64,000 nt of DNA, taken from Lachnospiraceae bacterium A2. Lineage in GTDB: Bacteria; Bacillota; Clostridia; Lachnospirales; Lachnospiraceae. The notes beneath the pieces were generated by a model, which was not told the origin of the DNA, searched no databases, and saw only the letters and a list, made by a program, of their open reading frames with translations. Of the stretch, positions 53,475-61,489 are shown piece after piece. A program made the translations under genes and the position numbers. The stretch is taken from contig KE159639.1 in NCBI GenBank assembly GCA_000403315.2, positions 518,132 through 582,131 of the forward strand. The letters run 5' to 3'. Each line of letters begins with the position of its first letter. The first letter of the stretch is position 1.

Positions 53475-53780
53475 CTAATATTCATAATCAATACAAGCCC
53501 TGCTCTCCCGCATCTGGCCAATGTACTGCCCAAACTTCACATGCTCTGGATGCTTCTGGTACTCGTCCAGCCCTGCCATATCCTTAAAATCACAGATCAG
53601 AGCCAGTTCATAATTGCTCCCATCTGCCGCCGGGGAATTGCACACTGCTTCCAAGCGTTCCACTGTGGGCACAAGGCCTGCCAGCTTCTCCGCCCGGGCC
53701 TTTGCTTCCTTGGCGTTCTCTGCCGCTGTTTTTCCCTGAAATTCTTCTTTTAGCTTAAACATTACAATATGCTTTACCAT
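53475..53780 (-). CDS. Dabb-family (stress-responsive A/B barrel) protein
   Basis: A 101-residue protein starting MVKHIVMFKLKEEF, the classic Dabb start, with YELALICDFKDMAGLDEYQK and HPEHVKFGQYI. Dimeric ferredoxin-fold barrel, function varied. AGGAGGGAC lies before the ATG. It is monocistronic, with repeats at its 3' side. Confidence 0.9.
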   Translation of the reverse strand: MVKHIVMFKLKEEFQGKTAAENAKEAKARAEKLAGLVPTVERLEAVCNSPAADGSNYELALICDFKDMAGLDEYQKHPEHVKFGQYIGQMRESRACIDYEY

Positions 53781-53891
53781 ATTTGTCCCTCCTTACCTCA
53801 GACTTTAACACTTTACAACAACACAGCCTTTCCTATAAGATAAATATATCACTATTCCCCTCCTATGGCAAGCCCTATGGAAAAAGCCGCA

Positions 53892-54434
53892 TCAGCCCTT
53901 ATTTGCGCCCTTTTGGTAAATTAGCTCAACAATCTCCCCAATATTTTTGCAGCTTTCTAATTTGAGGTCCGTTTTCGGGAACCCCGCAGGGAACAGAGGG
54001 ATTCCATCCCCAAGGACAGTTGGCATAACGTAAATGTAATATTGATCAATCAAATTCTCACGCATAAAACAACGGATGATTTCCCCTCCGCCCATAAGCC
54101 AAATATTCCCAGAATGATCTTTGGAAATTAAATCTAATACCTGCCGCCCCGGCGGCAAAGACGTGAACTGGACGTTGGGGTCAAATGGGTGCTGCTGGCG
54201 CGTGCACACATAGCAGGGCATCCCCTCATAAGGCCATTTCCCAGGTGAAAGGTCATTTTTTATTTGGCGGTAAGTTTTCCCTCCAAGCAGGACCGCCTGC
54301 ACGGAACTGTAAAATTTCTCATAGCCAAGGTCGGGGGAAGGGCCCGGAGTTTCTTCCAAAAAGCGGATGCCGCCATCTTTTTCAGCAATATATCCGTCTA
54401 AAGACATGGCAATATATAAAATTAGTTTGTTCAT
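53892..54434 (-). CDS. Dihydrofolate reductase-like (RibD C-terminal) family protein
   Basis: The ATG at 54,434, seven bases after AAGGAG, gives 180 residues. MNKLILYIAMSLDGYIAEKD is the family's N-terminal strand and loop; AVLLGGKTYRQI and IWLMGGGEIIRCFM are the NADPH-binding segments. These small reductases are often of unknown substrate. Confidence 0.9.
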   Translation of the reverse strand: MNKLILYIAMSLDGYIAEKDGGIRFLEETPGPSPDLGYEKFYSSVQAVLLGGKTYRQIKNDLSPGKWPYEGMPCYVCTRQQHPFDPNVQFTSLPPGRQVLDLISKDHSGNIWLMGGGEIIRCFMRENLIDQYYIYVMPTVLGDGIPLFPAGFPKTDLKLESCKNIGEIVELIYQKGANKG

Positions 54435-54595
54435 AATATATCTCCTTTTCCACAAATGCACCTGACGGGATCCATGGCAAATATTATTTTTCATCAAAGT
54501 ATGGGATTGATGCCCAACAGAAAGGATGTACGCAAATAGCCGTAAACTCATAGCCCCACTTGGGTACTATTAAGCTTACGGCTACTAACCAAAAG

Positions 54596-54666
54596 AGCGG
54601 ATAACGGGAATCGAACCCGCCTCTCCAGCTTGGGAAGCTGGCGTTCTACCAATGAACTATATCCGC
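54596..54666 (-). tRNA. tRNA-Gly (CCC)
   Basis: A 71-base cloverleaf: GCGGATA acceptor, GTTCATTGGTAGAAC D-arm, CCAGC-TTCCCAA-GCTGG anticodon arm with CCC, and GGGTTCGATTCCC T-arm. CCA is not encoded. Confidence 0.95.
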
Positions 54667-54739
54667 TTACCAACAACATAATTATTGTAACACATTTTTT
54701 GAAAAAGTCAAGCCCAAAAATAAATTTTTTTCATTTTTA

Positions 54740-54990
54740 TTCCTACGAGCAATGAGCCAAGCAGCCGCGCCCGCACAGATATTTGGCTCATTGCTCGCGG
54801 AAATAAAACTCCTAAACAGCCCAACTTCTGCTCCCCTAACCCTCAATCATGAGGGGCTTGGGCACTTTGCGCCGAGTGCGGTCGTTTTAACGACATAATA
54901 CCCTTCGTGCGAGTACCATCGCTTCGCTGAGTCAGGCCCTGTGCATCCTTGCGGAGCATTTTGCTTTATAGGACGCAATTTCCTATAAAG
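54740..54990. repeat. Palindrome plus dispersed repeat R1, copy D
   Basis: CGAGCAATGAGCCAA and TTGGCTCATTGCTCG (about 54,747-54,798) form a 15-bp stem, related to the sequence at 28,795. From 54,815 a degenerate R1 unit follows, ending with GCATCCTTGCGGAGCATTTT and the TATAGGACGCAATTTCCTATA hairpin at about 54,968-54,988. Confidence 0.7.
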
Positions 54991-55109
54991 ATTAGGGTGT
55001 CAAAAGCACCTTTGGTGCTACGCTCATACCATATATTGTTATTGCAAATCAATTTGCACATCAATATATGGTATAGAGCGGGTGCATCGCACCCTTTTGA
55101 CACCCTAAT
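54991..55109. repeat. Dispersed palindrome R6
   Basis: ATTAGGGTGTCAAAAG and CTTTTGACACCCTAAT bound a 119-bp unit with a nested stem ACCATATATTG / CAATATATGGT. Partial ends (GATACCCTAATCC) recur at 36,190 and 53,040. Confidence 0.8.
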
Positions 55110-55184
55110 CCTATAAAATAAGAAAAAGAAACCTAAAAAGGTTTCCCATCTTCTTTACAAAACAATCCGTCCTGCCTTATGCAA

Positions 55185-55268
55185 TGCCGGCGACCGGAAT
55201 CGAACCGGTACGATGTCGCCACCACAGGATTTTAAGTCCTGCGCGTCTGCCAGTTCCGCCACGCCGGC
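55185..55268 (-). tRNA. tRNA-Leu (TAA)
   Basis: An 84-base class II tRNA: GCCGGCG acceptor, long variable arm, anticodon arm CAGGA-CTTAAAA-TCCTG with TAA, T-arm CGGTTCGATTCCG. Last gene of the six-tRNA cluster. Confidence 0.95.
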
Positions 55269-55273
55269 ACAAA

Positions 55274-55346
55274 TGGGACCTACAGGGCTCGAACCTGTGA
55301 CCCTCTGCTTGTAAGGCAGATGCTCTCCCAGCTGAGCTAAGATCCC
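55274..55346 (-). tRNA. tRNA-Val (TAC)
   Basis: A 73-base cloverleaf: GGGATCT acceptor, anticodon arm TCTGC-CTTACAA-GCAGA with TAC, T-arm AGGTTCGAGCCCT. It would read the GUA specifier proposed for the valS T-box. Confidence 0.95.
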
Positions 55347-55402
55347 ATTTAATTTCCTTATCAGCAATTGCCTGATAAGCATACAATTTAAAATTGTATC
55401 AA

Positions 55403-55476
55403 CGACCCAGAAGGGACTCGAACCCTCGACCTCCGCCGTGACAGGGCGGCGCTCTAACCAACTGAGCCACTAGGCC
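55403..55476 (-). tRNA. tRNA-Asp (GTC)
   Basis: A 74-base cloverleaf: GGCCTAG acceptor with G-U pairs, anticodon arm CCGCC-CTGTCAC-GGCGG with GTC, T-arm GGGTTCGAGTCCC, discriminator G. Confidence 0.95.
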
Positions 55477-55496
55477 ATAATCACATAGTTAAAAAG

Positions 55497-55570
55497 TGGA
55501 CCTTCGGGGACTCGAACCCAGGACCGACCGGTTATGAGCCGGTTGCTCTAACCAACTGAGCTAAAGGTCC
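55497..55570 (-). tRNA. tRNA-Met (CAT)
   Basis: A 74-base cloverleaf: GGACCTT acceptor, anticodon arm ACCGG-CTCATAA-CCGGT with CAT. The paired first acceptor base and lack of three G-C pairs in the anticodon stem point to elongator Met rather than initiator; a lysidine-modified Ile tRNA is not excluded. Confidence 0.9.
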
Positions 55571-55590
55571 AAGTTGATAGATTCAACACA

Positions 55591-55663
55591 AGCCGATGAT
55601 CGGACTCGAACCGATAACCTGCTGATTACAAATCAGCTGCTCTGCCAATTGAGCCACATCGGC
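55591..55663 (-). tRNA. tRNA-Thr (TGT)
   Basis: A 73-base cloverleaf: GCCGATG acceptor, anticodon arm GCTGA-TTTGTAA-TCAGC with TGT, T-arm CGGTTCGAGTCCG. Confidence 0.95.
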
Positions 55664-55682
55664 ATATTATTTAACTATGGAA

Positions 55683-55754
55683 TGACTCCTACGGGAATCG
55701 AACCCGTGTTACCGCCGTGAAAGGGCGATGTCTTAACCGCTTGACCAAGGAGCC
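55683..55754 (-). tRNA. tRNA-Glu (TTC)
   Basis: A 72-base cloverleaf: GGCTCCT acceptor, anticodon arm with loop CTTTCAC (TTC), T-arm GGGTTCGATTCCC. First gene of the cluster Glu-Thr-Met-Asp-Val-Leu. Confidence 0.95.
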
Positions 55755-55796
55755 TTGTCAGTGCTTGTCCGTCGCCGTTGCCCCAGCGACGGATTA

Positions 55797-55825
55797 ATAT
55801 TACCACAGTCTTCCGTAAAAAGCAA
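55797..55825 (-). promoter_or_regulatory. Promoter of the tRNA cluster
   Basis: Minus strand: TTGCTT (55,825-55,820), 17-base spacer, TAATAT (55,802-55,797), 43 bases before the tRNA-Glu gene. A short GTCGC/GCGAC hairpin lies between promoter and tRNA. Confidence 0.65.
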
Positions 55826-55854
55826 GCACTTTTTTTAGAAAATTTTAAAATATT

Positions 55855-55998
55855 GTAACAGTTCAGCCTTCCGGCTTCACTGTTACGGAATCCGCCCATT
55901 TTAAAGTTTGCCTGCGGCAAAGAGGCGGATTCCTGGCTACTCCAATCCGTTGGCTGCTAACCGCGCAGCAAGCGCGCAGTTGCAGGCTGAACTGTTAC
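55855..55998. repeat. Palindromic repeat with GTAACAGTTCAGCC ends
   Basis: GTAACAGTTCAGCC and GGCTGAACTGTTAC (with AATATT outside both) bound a 144-bp unit with nested GGAATCCGCC / GGCGGATTCC stems. It lies just beyond the 4Fe-4S protein stop. A shorter relative is at 38,109. Confidence 0.75.
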
Positions 55999-56004
55999 AA
56001 AATA

Positions 56005-56850
56005 TTACTGGATTGCATCCACCGGGCAGGCCTTTTTACAAGCCCCGCAGCGGATACATTCTGGATGGTTCGGGTGCTCCGCCGGATACACCTGCATATG
56101 GCAGGCCTCCGCGCATGCTTTGCAATTGATACACACATCCTTGTCTACCCGGTAACGGAACACCGCTATCGGGTTAAAAACAGAATAAACTGCCCCCAAT
56201 GGGCAGATATATTTGCAGAACGGCCGGTAAACCAAGACAGACAAGAAAATGGTAACAGCCAGCAAAACGTTTTTCCATGCATACAGCCATCCAAGGGCGC
56301 TCTGCATGGGTTTGTTCATCAGTACCAGCGGGATGCCCCCCTCCAACGTGCCTGCAGGGCAAATCAGTTTGCAGAAATAAGGTGCGCCCTGGCCTAACAC
56401 ATCTACCAAAACCATGGGCAGGAGTATGACAAATACCAACAGCACTGCATATTTCAGTTTCCGCAGCAGCTTATCCCCCGGAACCGCCTTTATTTTCCTG
56501 GGAAAAGGGATTTTATGCAGCAATTCCTGAACCAGCCCGAAGGGGCACAGCCACCCGCAGGCAAACCTTCCTGCCAATGCGCCTACAAATACAAGGAACC
56601 CCGCCACATAAAAAGCAAACTTAAAATTCCAGTTCCCGATTACCGCCTGCATTGCCCCAATGGGGCAGGCTCCAACGGCTCCCGGGCAGGAATAACAGTT
56701 CAGCCCGGGGACGCAGAGGTTCTTTAATTTCCCCCTGTAAATTTTTCCTTGGGCAAACCCGGCCAGATAGCCGTTCGTCAGCAGCGCCCAGAGGGCTTGC
56801 ACCTTATGGCGTTTCCATTCATTTGCGTTTTTTCCTTTATCCAATTCCAA
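56005..56850 (-). CDS. NapH-like membrane 4Fe-4S protein
   Basis: No ATG begins this frame in a suitable place. A TTG at 56,850 (or 56,844), with GGAG nearby and overlapping the CD1871A gene stop, is the probable start, giving about 281 residues. There are several membrane helices and paired cysteines (CYSCPGAVGACPIG, CGWLCPFGLVQ, FCKYICPLGAVY) typical of NapH/CcoG-like proteins, then two ferredoxin motifs (CINCKACAEACHM, CIRCGACKKACPVDAI). It likely passes electrons across the membrane to the thioredoxin-like lipoprotein encoded upstream. Part of the TlpA-CD1871A-FeS trio. Confidence 0.85.
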   Translation of the reverse strand: MELDKGKNANEWKRHKVQALWALLTNGYLAGFAQGKIYRGKLKNLCVPGLNCYSCPGAVGACPIGAMQAVIGNWNFKFAFYVAGFLVFVGALAGRFACGWLCPFGLVQELLHKIPFPRKIKAVPGDKLLRKLKYAVLLVFVILLPMVLVDVLGQGAPYFCKLICPAGTLEGGIPLVLMNKPMQSALGWLYAWKNVLLAVTIFLSVLVYRPFCKYICPLGAVYSVFNPIAVFRYRVDKDVCINCKACAEACHMQVYPAEHPNHPECIRCGACKKACPVDAIQ

Positions 56851-57058
56851 TGCACTCCATACAAATATTAATTGCTTTCTCCAAAACCACAGGCATCTCC
56901 CCACGGCTTGCCCCGTATCCCATAAACAGCAGCCCCAGCGCTGCCAGAATTGCCCCGCTGCGGGAAACTTTTATGGAACCTGGCCTGCTGCCCCGCCATT
57001 CCCGCTGCTGCGGCTGGGTATCAGCCCCATTGTTCCGGGAAATGTTCCGGCGGCTCAC
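56837..57058 (-). CDS. CD1871A-family small CxxC membrane protein
   Basis: The GTG at 57,058 overlaps the TlpA stop (GTGA) and follows AAGGGGAAGGG, giving 73 residues. A single membrane helix (SGAILAALGLLFMGYGASRG) is followed by EKAINICMECIGIG, the invariant C-terminal CxxC signature of this clostridial family. It overlaps the 4Fe-4S gene. Presumably a thiol/electron relay between its two neighbours. Confidence 0.85.
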   Translation of the reverse strand: MSRRNISRNNGADTQPQQREWRGSRPGSIKVSRSGAILAALGLLFMGYGASRGEMPVVLEKAINICMECIGIG

Positions 57059-57672
57059 TTCCCTTCCCCTTTCAGTTCTGTTTCCACAATTTCTTTCCAT
57101 TCCTCCAAGGAACGGCTCCCCGTATACGTTTCCCCTACGATATTCCCATCCTGGTCCACAAAAAATGTTTCCGGCACTGCTGCAATCCCTGAAAGCCTGC
57201 CGTTAAAATTGCTCGCATCTGGTATCAGGAACGGATAGGTTGCCCCTGTTTTCTCTGCCAGGAGCTTGGCCTTCTCCACAACCTCCTCGTCCGGGTTGCC
57301 GGCAGTCCCGGCTGCGTCCAGCACAATGCCTACCACGTTCACGCCTTTTTCCTTCATTTCATTATGCAGTTCCTCCAAATCCGGGATTTCGTTGACGCAC
57401 GGCGAACACCAGGTGGTAAATACGTTCACCAGCGTTAAGTCATACTCCGCAAATATTTCCTGCGTATATGTTTCCCCTTCCGTATCCTGCGTGGAAAATT
57501 CCCCCACAGTTTCCTTTTCGCTTTCTGTCCCTTCATTGCCCTCCTCCCCTGCCTGGGTTTCCCCAGCGGAATTTTCTGCCGGATTCGCTGCCCCATCCGC
57601 GCCGCAGCCGCTTGCCAGCGTCATGCAGCATAAGCCCGCTAATAATAAAGTAGAGAATTTTTTTGTTTTCAT
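57055..57672 (-). CDS. TlpA-family thioredoxin-like lipoprotein
   Basis: A 205-residue protein. The signal peptide ends in lipobox LASGC (Cys23), followed by a low-complexity E/G/T-rich linker (about 25-65). The thioredoxin fold carries VFTTWCSPCVNEIPDLEE (CxxC about 88) and the cis-proline region AAVPETFFVDQDG. It is a membrane-anchored extracytoplasmic thiol oxidoreductase. Reduction probably comes from the 4Fe-4S membrane protein in the same operon. Confidence 0.92.
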   Translation of the reverse strand: MKTKKFSTLLLAGLCCMTLASGCGADGAANPAENSAGETQAGEEGNEGTESEKETVGEFSTQDTEGETYTQEIFAEYDLTLVNVFTTWCSPCVNEIPDLEELHNEMKEKGVNVVGIVLDAAGTAGNPDEEVVEKAKLLAEKTGATYPFLIPDASNFNGRLSGIAAVPETFFVDQDGNIVGETYTGSRSLEEWKEIVETELKGEGK

Positions 57673-57816
57673 ATGGTATTTGCTCCTTCTTTTCGTATTA
57701 CAATGCCCGCAGGCGCTTTGCCGCCAATTTTATAACAAGTCATGCGGAACATACGATATCATATGCTGACATTATAACACACATTTTCCAAAAAAGCTTG
57801 AAATATCCATAAAAAA

Positions 57817-57961
57817 GAATGCGCACAGCGTATTCTCCGTGCGCGAGCGGATTGCGCAGCAATAAATTCCCTCTCCGCGAGCTGCTCATAATTGTTTTTC
57901 TCTTATAGGAAATCCATACACTTTAACACTTCACAGTAACACGGTCTTTCCTATAAGATGA
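57817..57961. repeat. R2 and R3-like dispersed repeats
   Basis: GAATGCGCACAGCGTATTC followed by GCGCGAGCGGATTGCGCAGC and GCGAGCTGC (57,817-57,890) matches 36,214-36,299 almost base for base. A hairpin with CTTATAGGAAA / TTTCCTATAAG arms lies at 57,901-57,961. The rest of the 57,673-57,991 gap is AT-rich. Confidence 0.75.
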
Positions 57962-57991
57962 AAAACATTTTTGGCAAACCATCACTCCCAC

Positions 57992-60583
57992 TCATTCCAG
58001 TTCTCCAATTATCCCCACTGCCGTTTTTGGAAGGGAATCTATCACGCCTTGATGGGAACCGTTTTCCCCTAAAATTGCAAATGCATAATCCCCATACTCC
58101 CAGGTAGCCAATGCCCATTCTTCCGTATGCCGGACCTTCACCTCTATGCTGTTCCAGGACTTGGTTGCCCCAGCCCACAGTTCTTCCGGGCTCCCTTTGG
58201 GTATCACGCTTTGCAGGCTGGCTTCCTCAGGCGCCATGCCCCATTTGCTTTCCAGGCTTTCCTCTATCCTGTCCCGCAAACTGGCTTCCCCACCTTTTAT
58301 AACCCAAAGCCTGCACTGCCCTTCCAGCACACTGTCATAATATTTTACCTGCAGGCGCTCCTTATCACATTCTTCCCGCACAATATCCTGTATCCAACTT
58401 CTGTTTTGGGGCAGCATTACTGGGATCCCAATCTCCGTATAAGGGTTTTCTGCTTCCATTTTTTCATAATATTCCACAATGCTGCCCCTATGGGTTTTCA
58501 GGCTGTTGTACCACTCCTGCCCTGTAGACGCTGTGCCAGCCGAAACCGGCAGCACGTTCCCAAGCCCTAAAATTTCTTCACAGGCCAGAGCCATAATCTG
58601 GCCTTCCAGCCCTGTTCCTCCCCCATTTTGCACTGCCTGCCCCTTGCCTTCTGCGCTCTGGGCTGCAGTTGCCCCTTGCTGGAAACGTTTCAGGAAATAC
58701 CGGACGGTATAATCCCCATAATAAACCAGCTCCTGGTATTCCATCCTGTGGGCATCAATATATGCCCTGGGATCCGAAGCTTCCAATGGAGCAGAGCAAA
58801 CCGTTCCCAGCAATCTTTCAATAATTGCATCTGTATTCAGCCTTCCATATTCAACCGCCTGGGCATAGCAGTCCTGTGTTTGCTGCACTGCATATTTCTG
58901 GCTGTCAAGGGCATCCTTTTCAATATCTGATGGGAATTTTTCACGGACATCCTGTACAAAACTGCTGCCCTCCCCAGGTTCCCAGTATTCTTCCAGCGTA
59001 TATCCATCCCAATCCACCGCAAATGACAGCGCAACCGGAAGATGGGATCTTCCCACCTCCTCAATTCCATGTTCTGTAAAATTATATTCGCCGTAATAAG
59101 CCCAGCCATAATAGACCGTTTTCCTGCCTTCTTCCCCAGCCAGTGCATACGTCTTGGTTTTCAGGTTTTCAAAACTGCAGCAGGCAAAATCATACCCATA
59201 CTCCCCTGAATAAAACGTCCCATTTTTCTCCATAATTGCGTCATGGACATACGCTTTCACAAACTCCGTTTCCCCGGGTTCCTCTTTTTCCCGAAATGCA
59301 CCCGTTCCCATTTCGGCTCCCAAAAATGCCTGCCTATTGTTCCCTTCGCCTGCAGGCTGTCCCTGCCCCGCTTCTGCAGCATTCCCGGATTTGCCCAAAC
59401 TGGCGGCAAACAGGCCGTGGCTCCCCATCTCTGCCTGTCCCTGCCCTGATTCTGCAGGGGCAGGGTCTGTGGCAAGGCAGGCTGCCCCAACCAGCAGGGC
59501 TATCACGCCGGTTATCCCCGCTGCCGGCTTTTTATTTCTCATTATATTCTTAATCCGGCTCTTTGTATCGCCCTCCCCAAAGCCTAAAGGCATCTGTGCA
59601 AGCTTCCTGTCCCCTACTGTAAAACGCAGCAGGGACTCTGCATATTCCGCCCGTATCCCATCCCCCATTTTCCGGATGACTGCTTCGTCGCAGCTCATTT
59701 CCATATCGTTCCCTGCCAAATGGAAGGACAGCCATGCCAAAGGGTTGAACCAATGCAGGCATAATGCCAGAAACGCCAGTATTTTCACCAAATAGTCCCG
59801 CCGGGAAATATGGTGCTGCTCATGGAGGATAATGTACTTCTGCTCCTGTTCCCCAAGGCCAGAGGGCAAATAAATCCTTGGGCGCACCAGCCCCAGCACA
59901 AAGGGGGATGCAATATAATCCGCCAAGTACACATTTTCCCAAAGCCGCATGGAACACGCTGCCTTCCGCCGGATCTTAAGCCCAGACACCAGCCCGGAAC
60001 ATGCCATCGCTCCCGCCCCTGCCAGCCAAATGGCAAAGGCAATGGATATTGGCGTCCCCAGAACTGCAGCGCCTTCCTGCACAGGCATGTTCCCCGCCGC
60101 TGTTTCTGGCTGTAAAAGCCTTTTCCCATTTTCCCCTGCCCAGTTTTCCGATTGTACAGGCTCTTTCCCATCTCCCCCTGCACGGTTTCCTAATTGGAAA
60201 ATCTCTTTTCCATCCCCTTCATCCCCCATTCCTGGTGGTACAGGCTCTTTTCCATCCCCTCCTGCCGCCGTCCACAGCGGGATGTTCCCCTTCCCTATCT
60301 TCAAGCAGCCGCCTGCCCCGCTGCTGGCTGCCGGCGCGGATTGCAGGCTCACATAAGCCCCATTGCTTTCCGCTGCTCTCCCTGCCAGGTTCAGCGCCGA
60401 AAAGCGGGAGGGCAATGAAACCGGGCAGAGCAGCCGGAACAGTACGATTCCCCAAAGCAGATAGGCATATTTTTTCGGCGCCCTGCGAATTAACACACGG
60501 ATTGCCAGCACAGCAAGGGCTGCAATGCCCCCTGCCACGCTCATATCCAAAATCCTGTGAAATATCCCATACCAAATATCCAT
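57992..60583 (-). CDS. BlaR1/MecR1-type M56 membrane metallopeptidase with unusual extensions
   Basis: An 863-residue protein. The N-terminal membrane region has KKYAYLLWGIVLFRLLCPVS, typical of M56 peptidases; the catalytic HEQHH (HExxH) occurs in YIILHEQHHISRRDYL, followed by LCLHWFNPLAWL and MEMSCDEAVIRKMG. Between helices lies a tandem imperfect repeat around GDGKEP(V) (about residues 110-170). After another membrane helix (about 355-375) comes a long extracytoplasmic part with no penicillin-binding SxxK/KTG motifs that I can find. It is paired with a BlaI repressor four bases upstream; on sensing a signal it would cleave BlaI. The ligand is probably not a beta-lactam. Confidence 0.85.
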   Translation of the reverse strand: MDIWYGIFHRILDMSVAGGIAALAVLAIRVLIRRAPKKYAYLLWGIVLFRLLCPVSLPSRFSALNLAGRAAESNGAYVSLQSAPAASSGAGGCLKIGKGNIPLWTAAGGDGKEPVPPGMGDEGDGKEIFQLGNRAGGDGKEPVQSENWAGENGKRLLQPETAAGNMPVQEGAAVLGTPISIAFAIWLAGAGAMACSGLVSGLKIRRKAACSMRLWENVYLADYIASPFVLGLVRPRIYLPSGLGEQEQKYIILHEQHHISRRDYLVKILAFLALCLHWFNPLAWLSFHLAGNDMEMSCDEAVIRKMGDGIRAEYAESLLRFTVGDRKLAQMPLGFGEGDTKSRIKNIMRNKKPAAGITGVIALLVGAACLATDPAPAESGQGQAEMGSHGLFAASLGKSGNAAEAGQGQPAGEGNNRQAFLGAEMGTGAFREKEEPGETEFVKAYVHDAIMEKNGTFYSGEYGYDFACCSFENLKTKTYALAGEEGRKTVYYGWAYYGEYNFTEHGIEEVGRSHLPVALSFAVDWDGYTLEEYWEPGEGSSFVQDVREKFPSDIEKDALDSQKYAVQQTQDCYAQAVEYGRLNTDAIIERLLGTVCSAPLEASDPRAYIDAHRMEYQELVYYGDYTVRYFLKRFQQGATAAQSAEGKGQAVQNGGGTGLEGQIMALACEEILGLGNVLPVSAGTASTGQEWYNSLKTHRGSIVEYYEKMEAENPYTEIGIPVMLPQNRSWIQDIVREECDKERLQVKYYDSVLEGQCRLWVIKGGEASLRDRIEESLESKWGMAPEEASLQSVIPKGSPEELWAGATKSWNSIEVKVRHTEEWALATWEYGDYAFAILGENGSHQGVIDSLPKTAVGIIGELE

Positions 60584-60587
60584 ATGC

Positions 60588-60992
60588 CTACCTCCCTTCC
60601 TTGCGGGCCATATCTGCCCGTTCCCGGGCCGATTTCCCTTCCTCCCTTTGGATAATGCCCATCAGCTCCCGGATTTCCCCATCCGTCAGCTTCTTCCGTG
60701 CCGTAAACGCTGCCACAAAAGCAGGCAGCGACCCTTCGAATGCCTCCTCTACAAACTGCTCTCCCTGCATGCCATAAAAATCCTGCCTGCTAATTCTGGA
60801 CGACACAATTCCCTGGTTATTCTGGAAAATCCCCTTTTCACAAAGTTTCCTCAGCACATTATAAGCAGTCGGGCGTTTCCAGTTCAGTTCTTCCCCGCAT
60901 ATTTTAGCCAACTCCCTGGAATGGATCGGCTCATTCTGCCAGATAATGTCCGCAAAGCGGGCTTCTACAGCCCCCAAATTTGTATCAACCAT
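60588..60992 (-). CDS. BlaI/MecI/CopY-family repressor
   Basis: The ATG at 60,992 (MVDTNLGAVEARFADIIWQ) has AGGGA upstream; a longer version from 61,022 lacks a ribosome site. It has 134 residues. The winged helix includes NWKRPTAYNVLRKLCEKGIF, and the C-terminal dimerisation helices end LMGIIQREEGKSARE. It represses its own operon through the palindromes at 61,024-61,072. Confidence 0.9.
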   Translation of the reverse strand: MVDTNLGAVEARFADIIWQNEPIHSRELAKICGEELNWKRPTAYNVLRKLCEKGIFQNNQGIVSSRISRQDFYGMQGEQFVEEAFEGSLPAFVAAFTARKKLTDGEIRELMGIIQREEGKSARERADMARKEGR

Positions 60993-61023
60993 AACTATCC
61001 CTGTCCCTTTCTGCTTCCGCATT

Positions 61024-61080
61024 TTCAGTTCATTACCGATAAACTAATGCTAGTTTATCATTAATAAACTGAATTGTCAA
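61024..61080 (-). promoter_or_regulatory. blaI-blaR1 promoter with nested operator palindromes
   Basis: Minus strand: TTGACA (61,080-61,075), 17-base spacer, TAAACT (61,057-61,052). GATAAACTA-ATGC-TAGTTTATC (61,038-61,059) is a perfect 9-bp palindrome covering the -10. An outer TTCAGTT/AACTGAA pair (61,024-61,030, 61,066-61,072) surrounds it. This fits two BlaI dimers. Confidence 0.75.
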
Positions 61081-61189
61081 GGACGCCAGGTTTTTTGCGG
61101 CTCTGTTACCAGCTCTAATTTCACCTCCTAGTATAATAATGGTGTAGTCAATCAAGACTACTTGTTTAATAAGTTTCTTTAAATCAGAT

Positions 61190-61470
61190 AACAGAAGAAG
61201 GTGTTCTTCCTTCATCAGATGTTATCCAAAAATAATTATCATGTCTGACGGTTCCTGATAGACACCAGATGAAACATAAGGTATTATCCCTTAGGATAGG
61301 ATAAAGAATGTTCACCTCCTTGGGAAGCTGATTTTCATCAGCCTATACCTACAAGTGAGTCAATTAGTCCATTCGACAGGGTTTTATGTTTTAGCTGGTT
61401 GGGAACCGGAAGGCGATACCCGTATAACACGCTAGGTTGTGTACCTGCCAGATTGGAAATGGATTCCTAT
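61190..61470 (+). ncRNA. Candidate bridge RNA region of the IS110 element
   Basis: IS110-group elements encode a structured guide RNA in the noncoding end upstream of the recombinase gene. Here that end is about 300 bases and contains several stem-forming stretches (for example CCTTAGGATAGG near 61,291, GGGAAGCTGATTTTCATCAGC near 61,321, GGTTGGGAACCGG near 61,399). Exact ends and the target/donor loops are not determined. Position-based inference. Confidence 0.35.
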
Positions 61471-61489
61471 CAGAAAGGAGCTTTCACCC

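Noticed and set aside
54668..55184. Possible hidden gene in the 500-base gap between tRNA genes
   Set aside because: The gap is fully accounted for by palindromic repeats (R1, R6) and short terminator-like hairpins.
55155..55920. Short open frames on the minus strand across the tRNA cluster
   Set aside because: They run through tRNA genes and have no independent support.
32916..57961. CRISPR array suspected because of repeated palindromic units
   Set aside because: The repeats are kilobases apart, of variable length and without regular spacers; no cas genes are present.
61033..61215. 60-codon minus-strand frame upstream of the blaI gene
   Set aside because: It covers the promoter/operator palindromes and the edge of the IS110 element and lacks a ribosome site.
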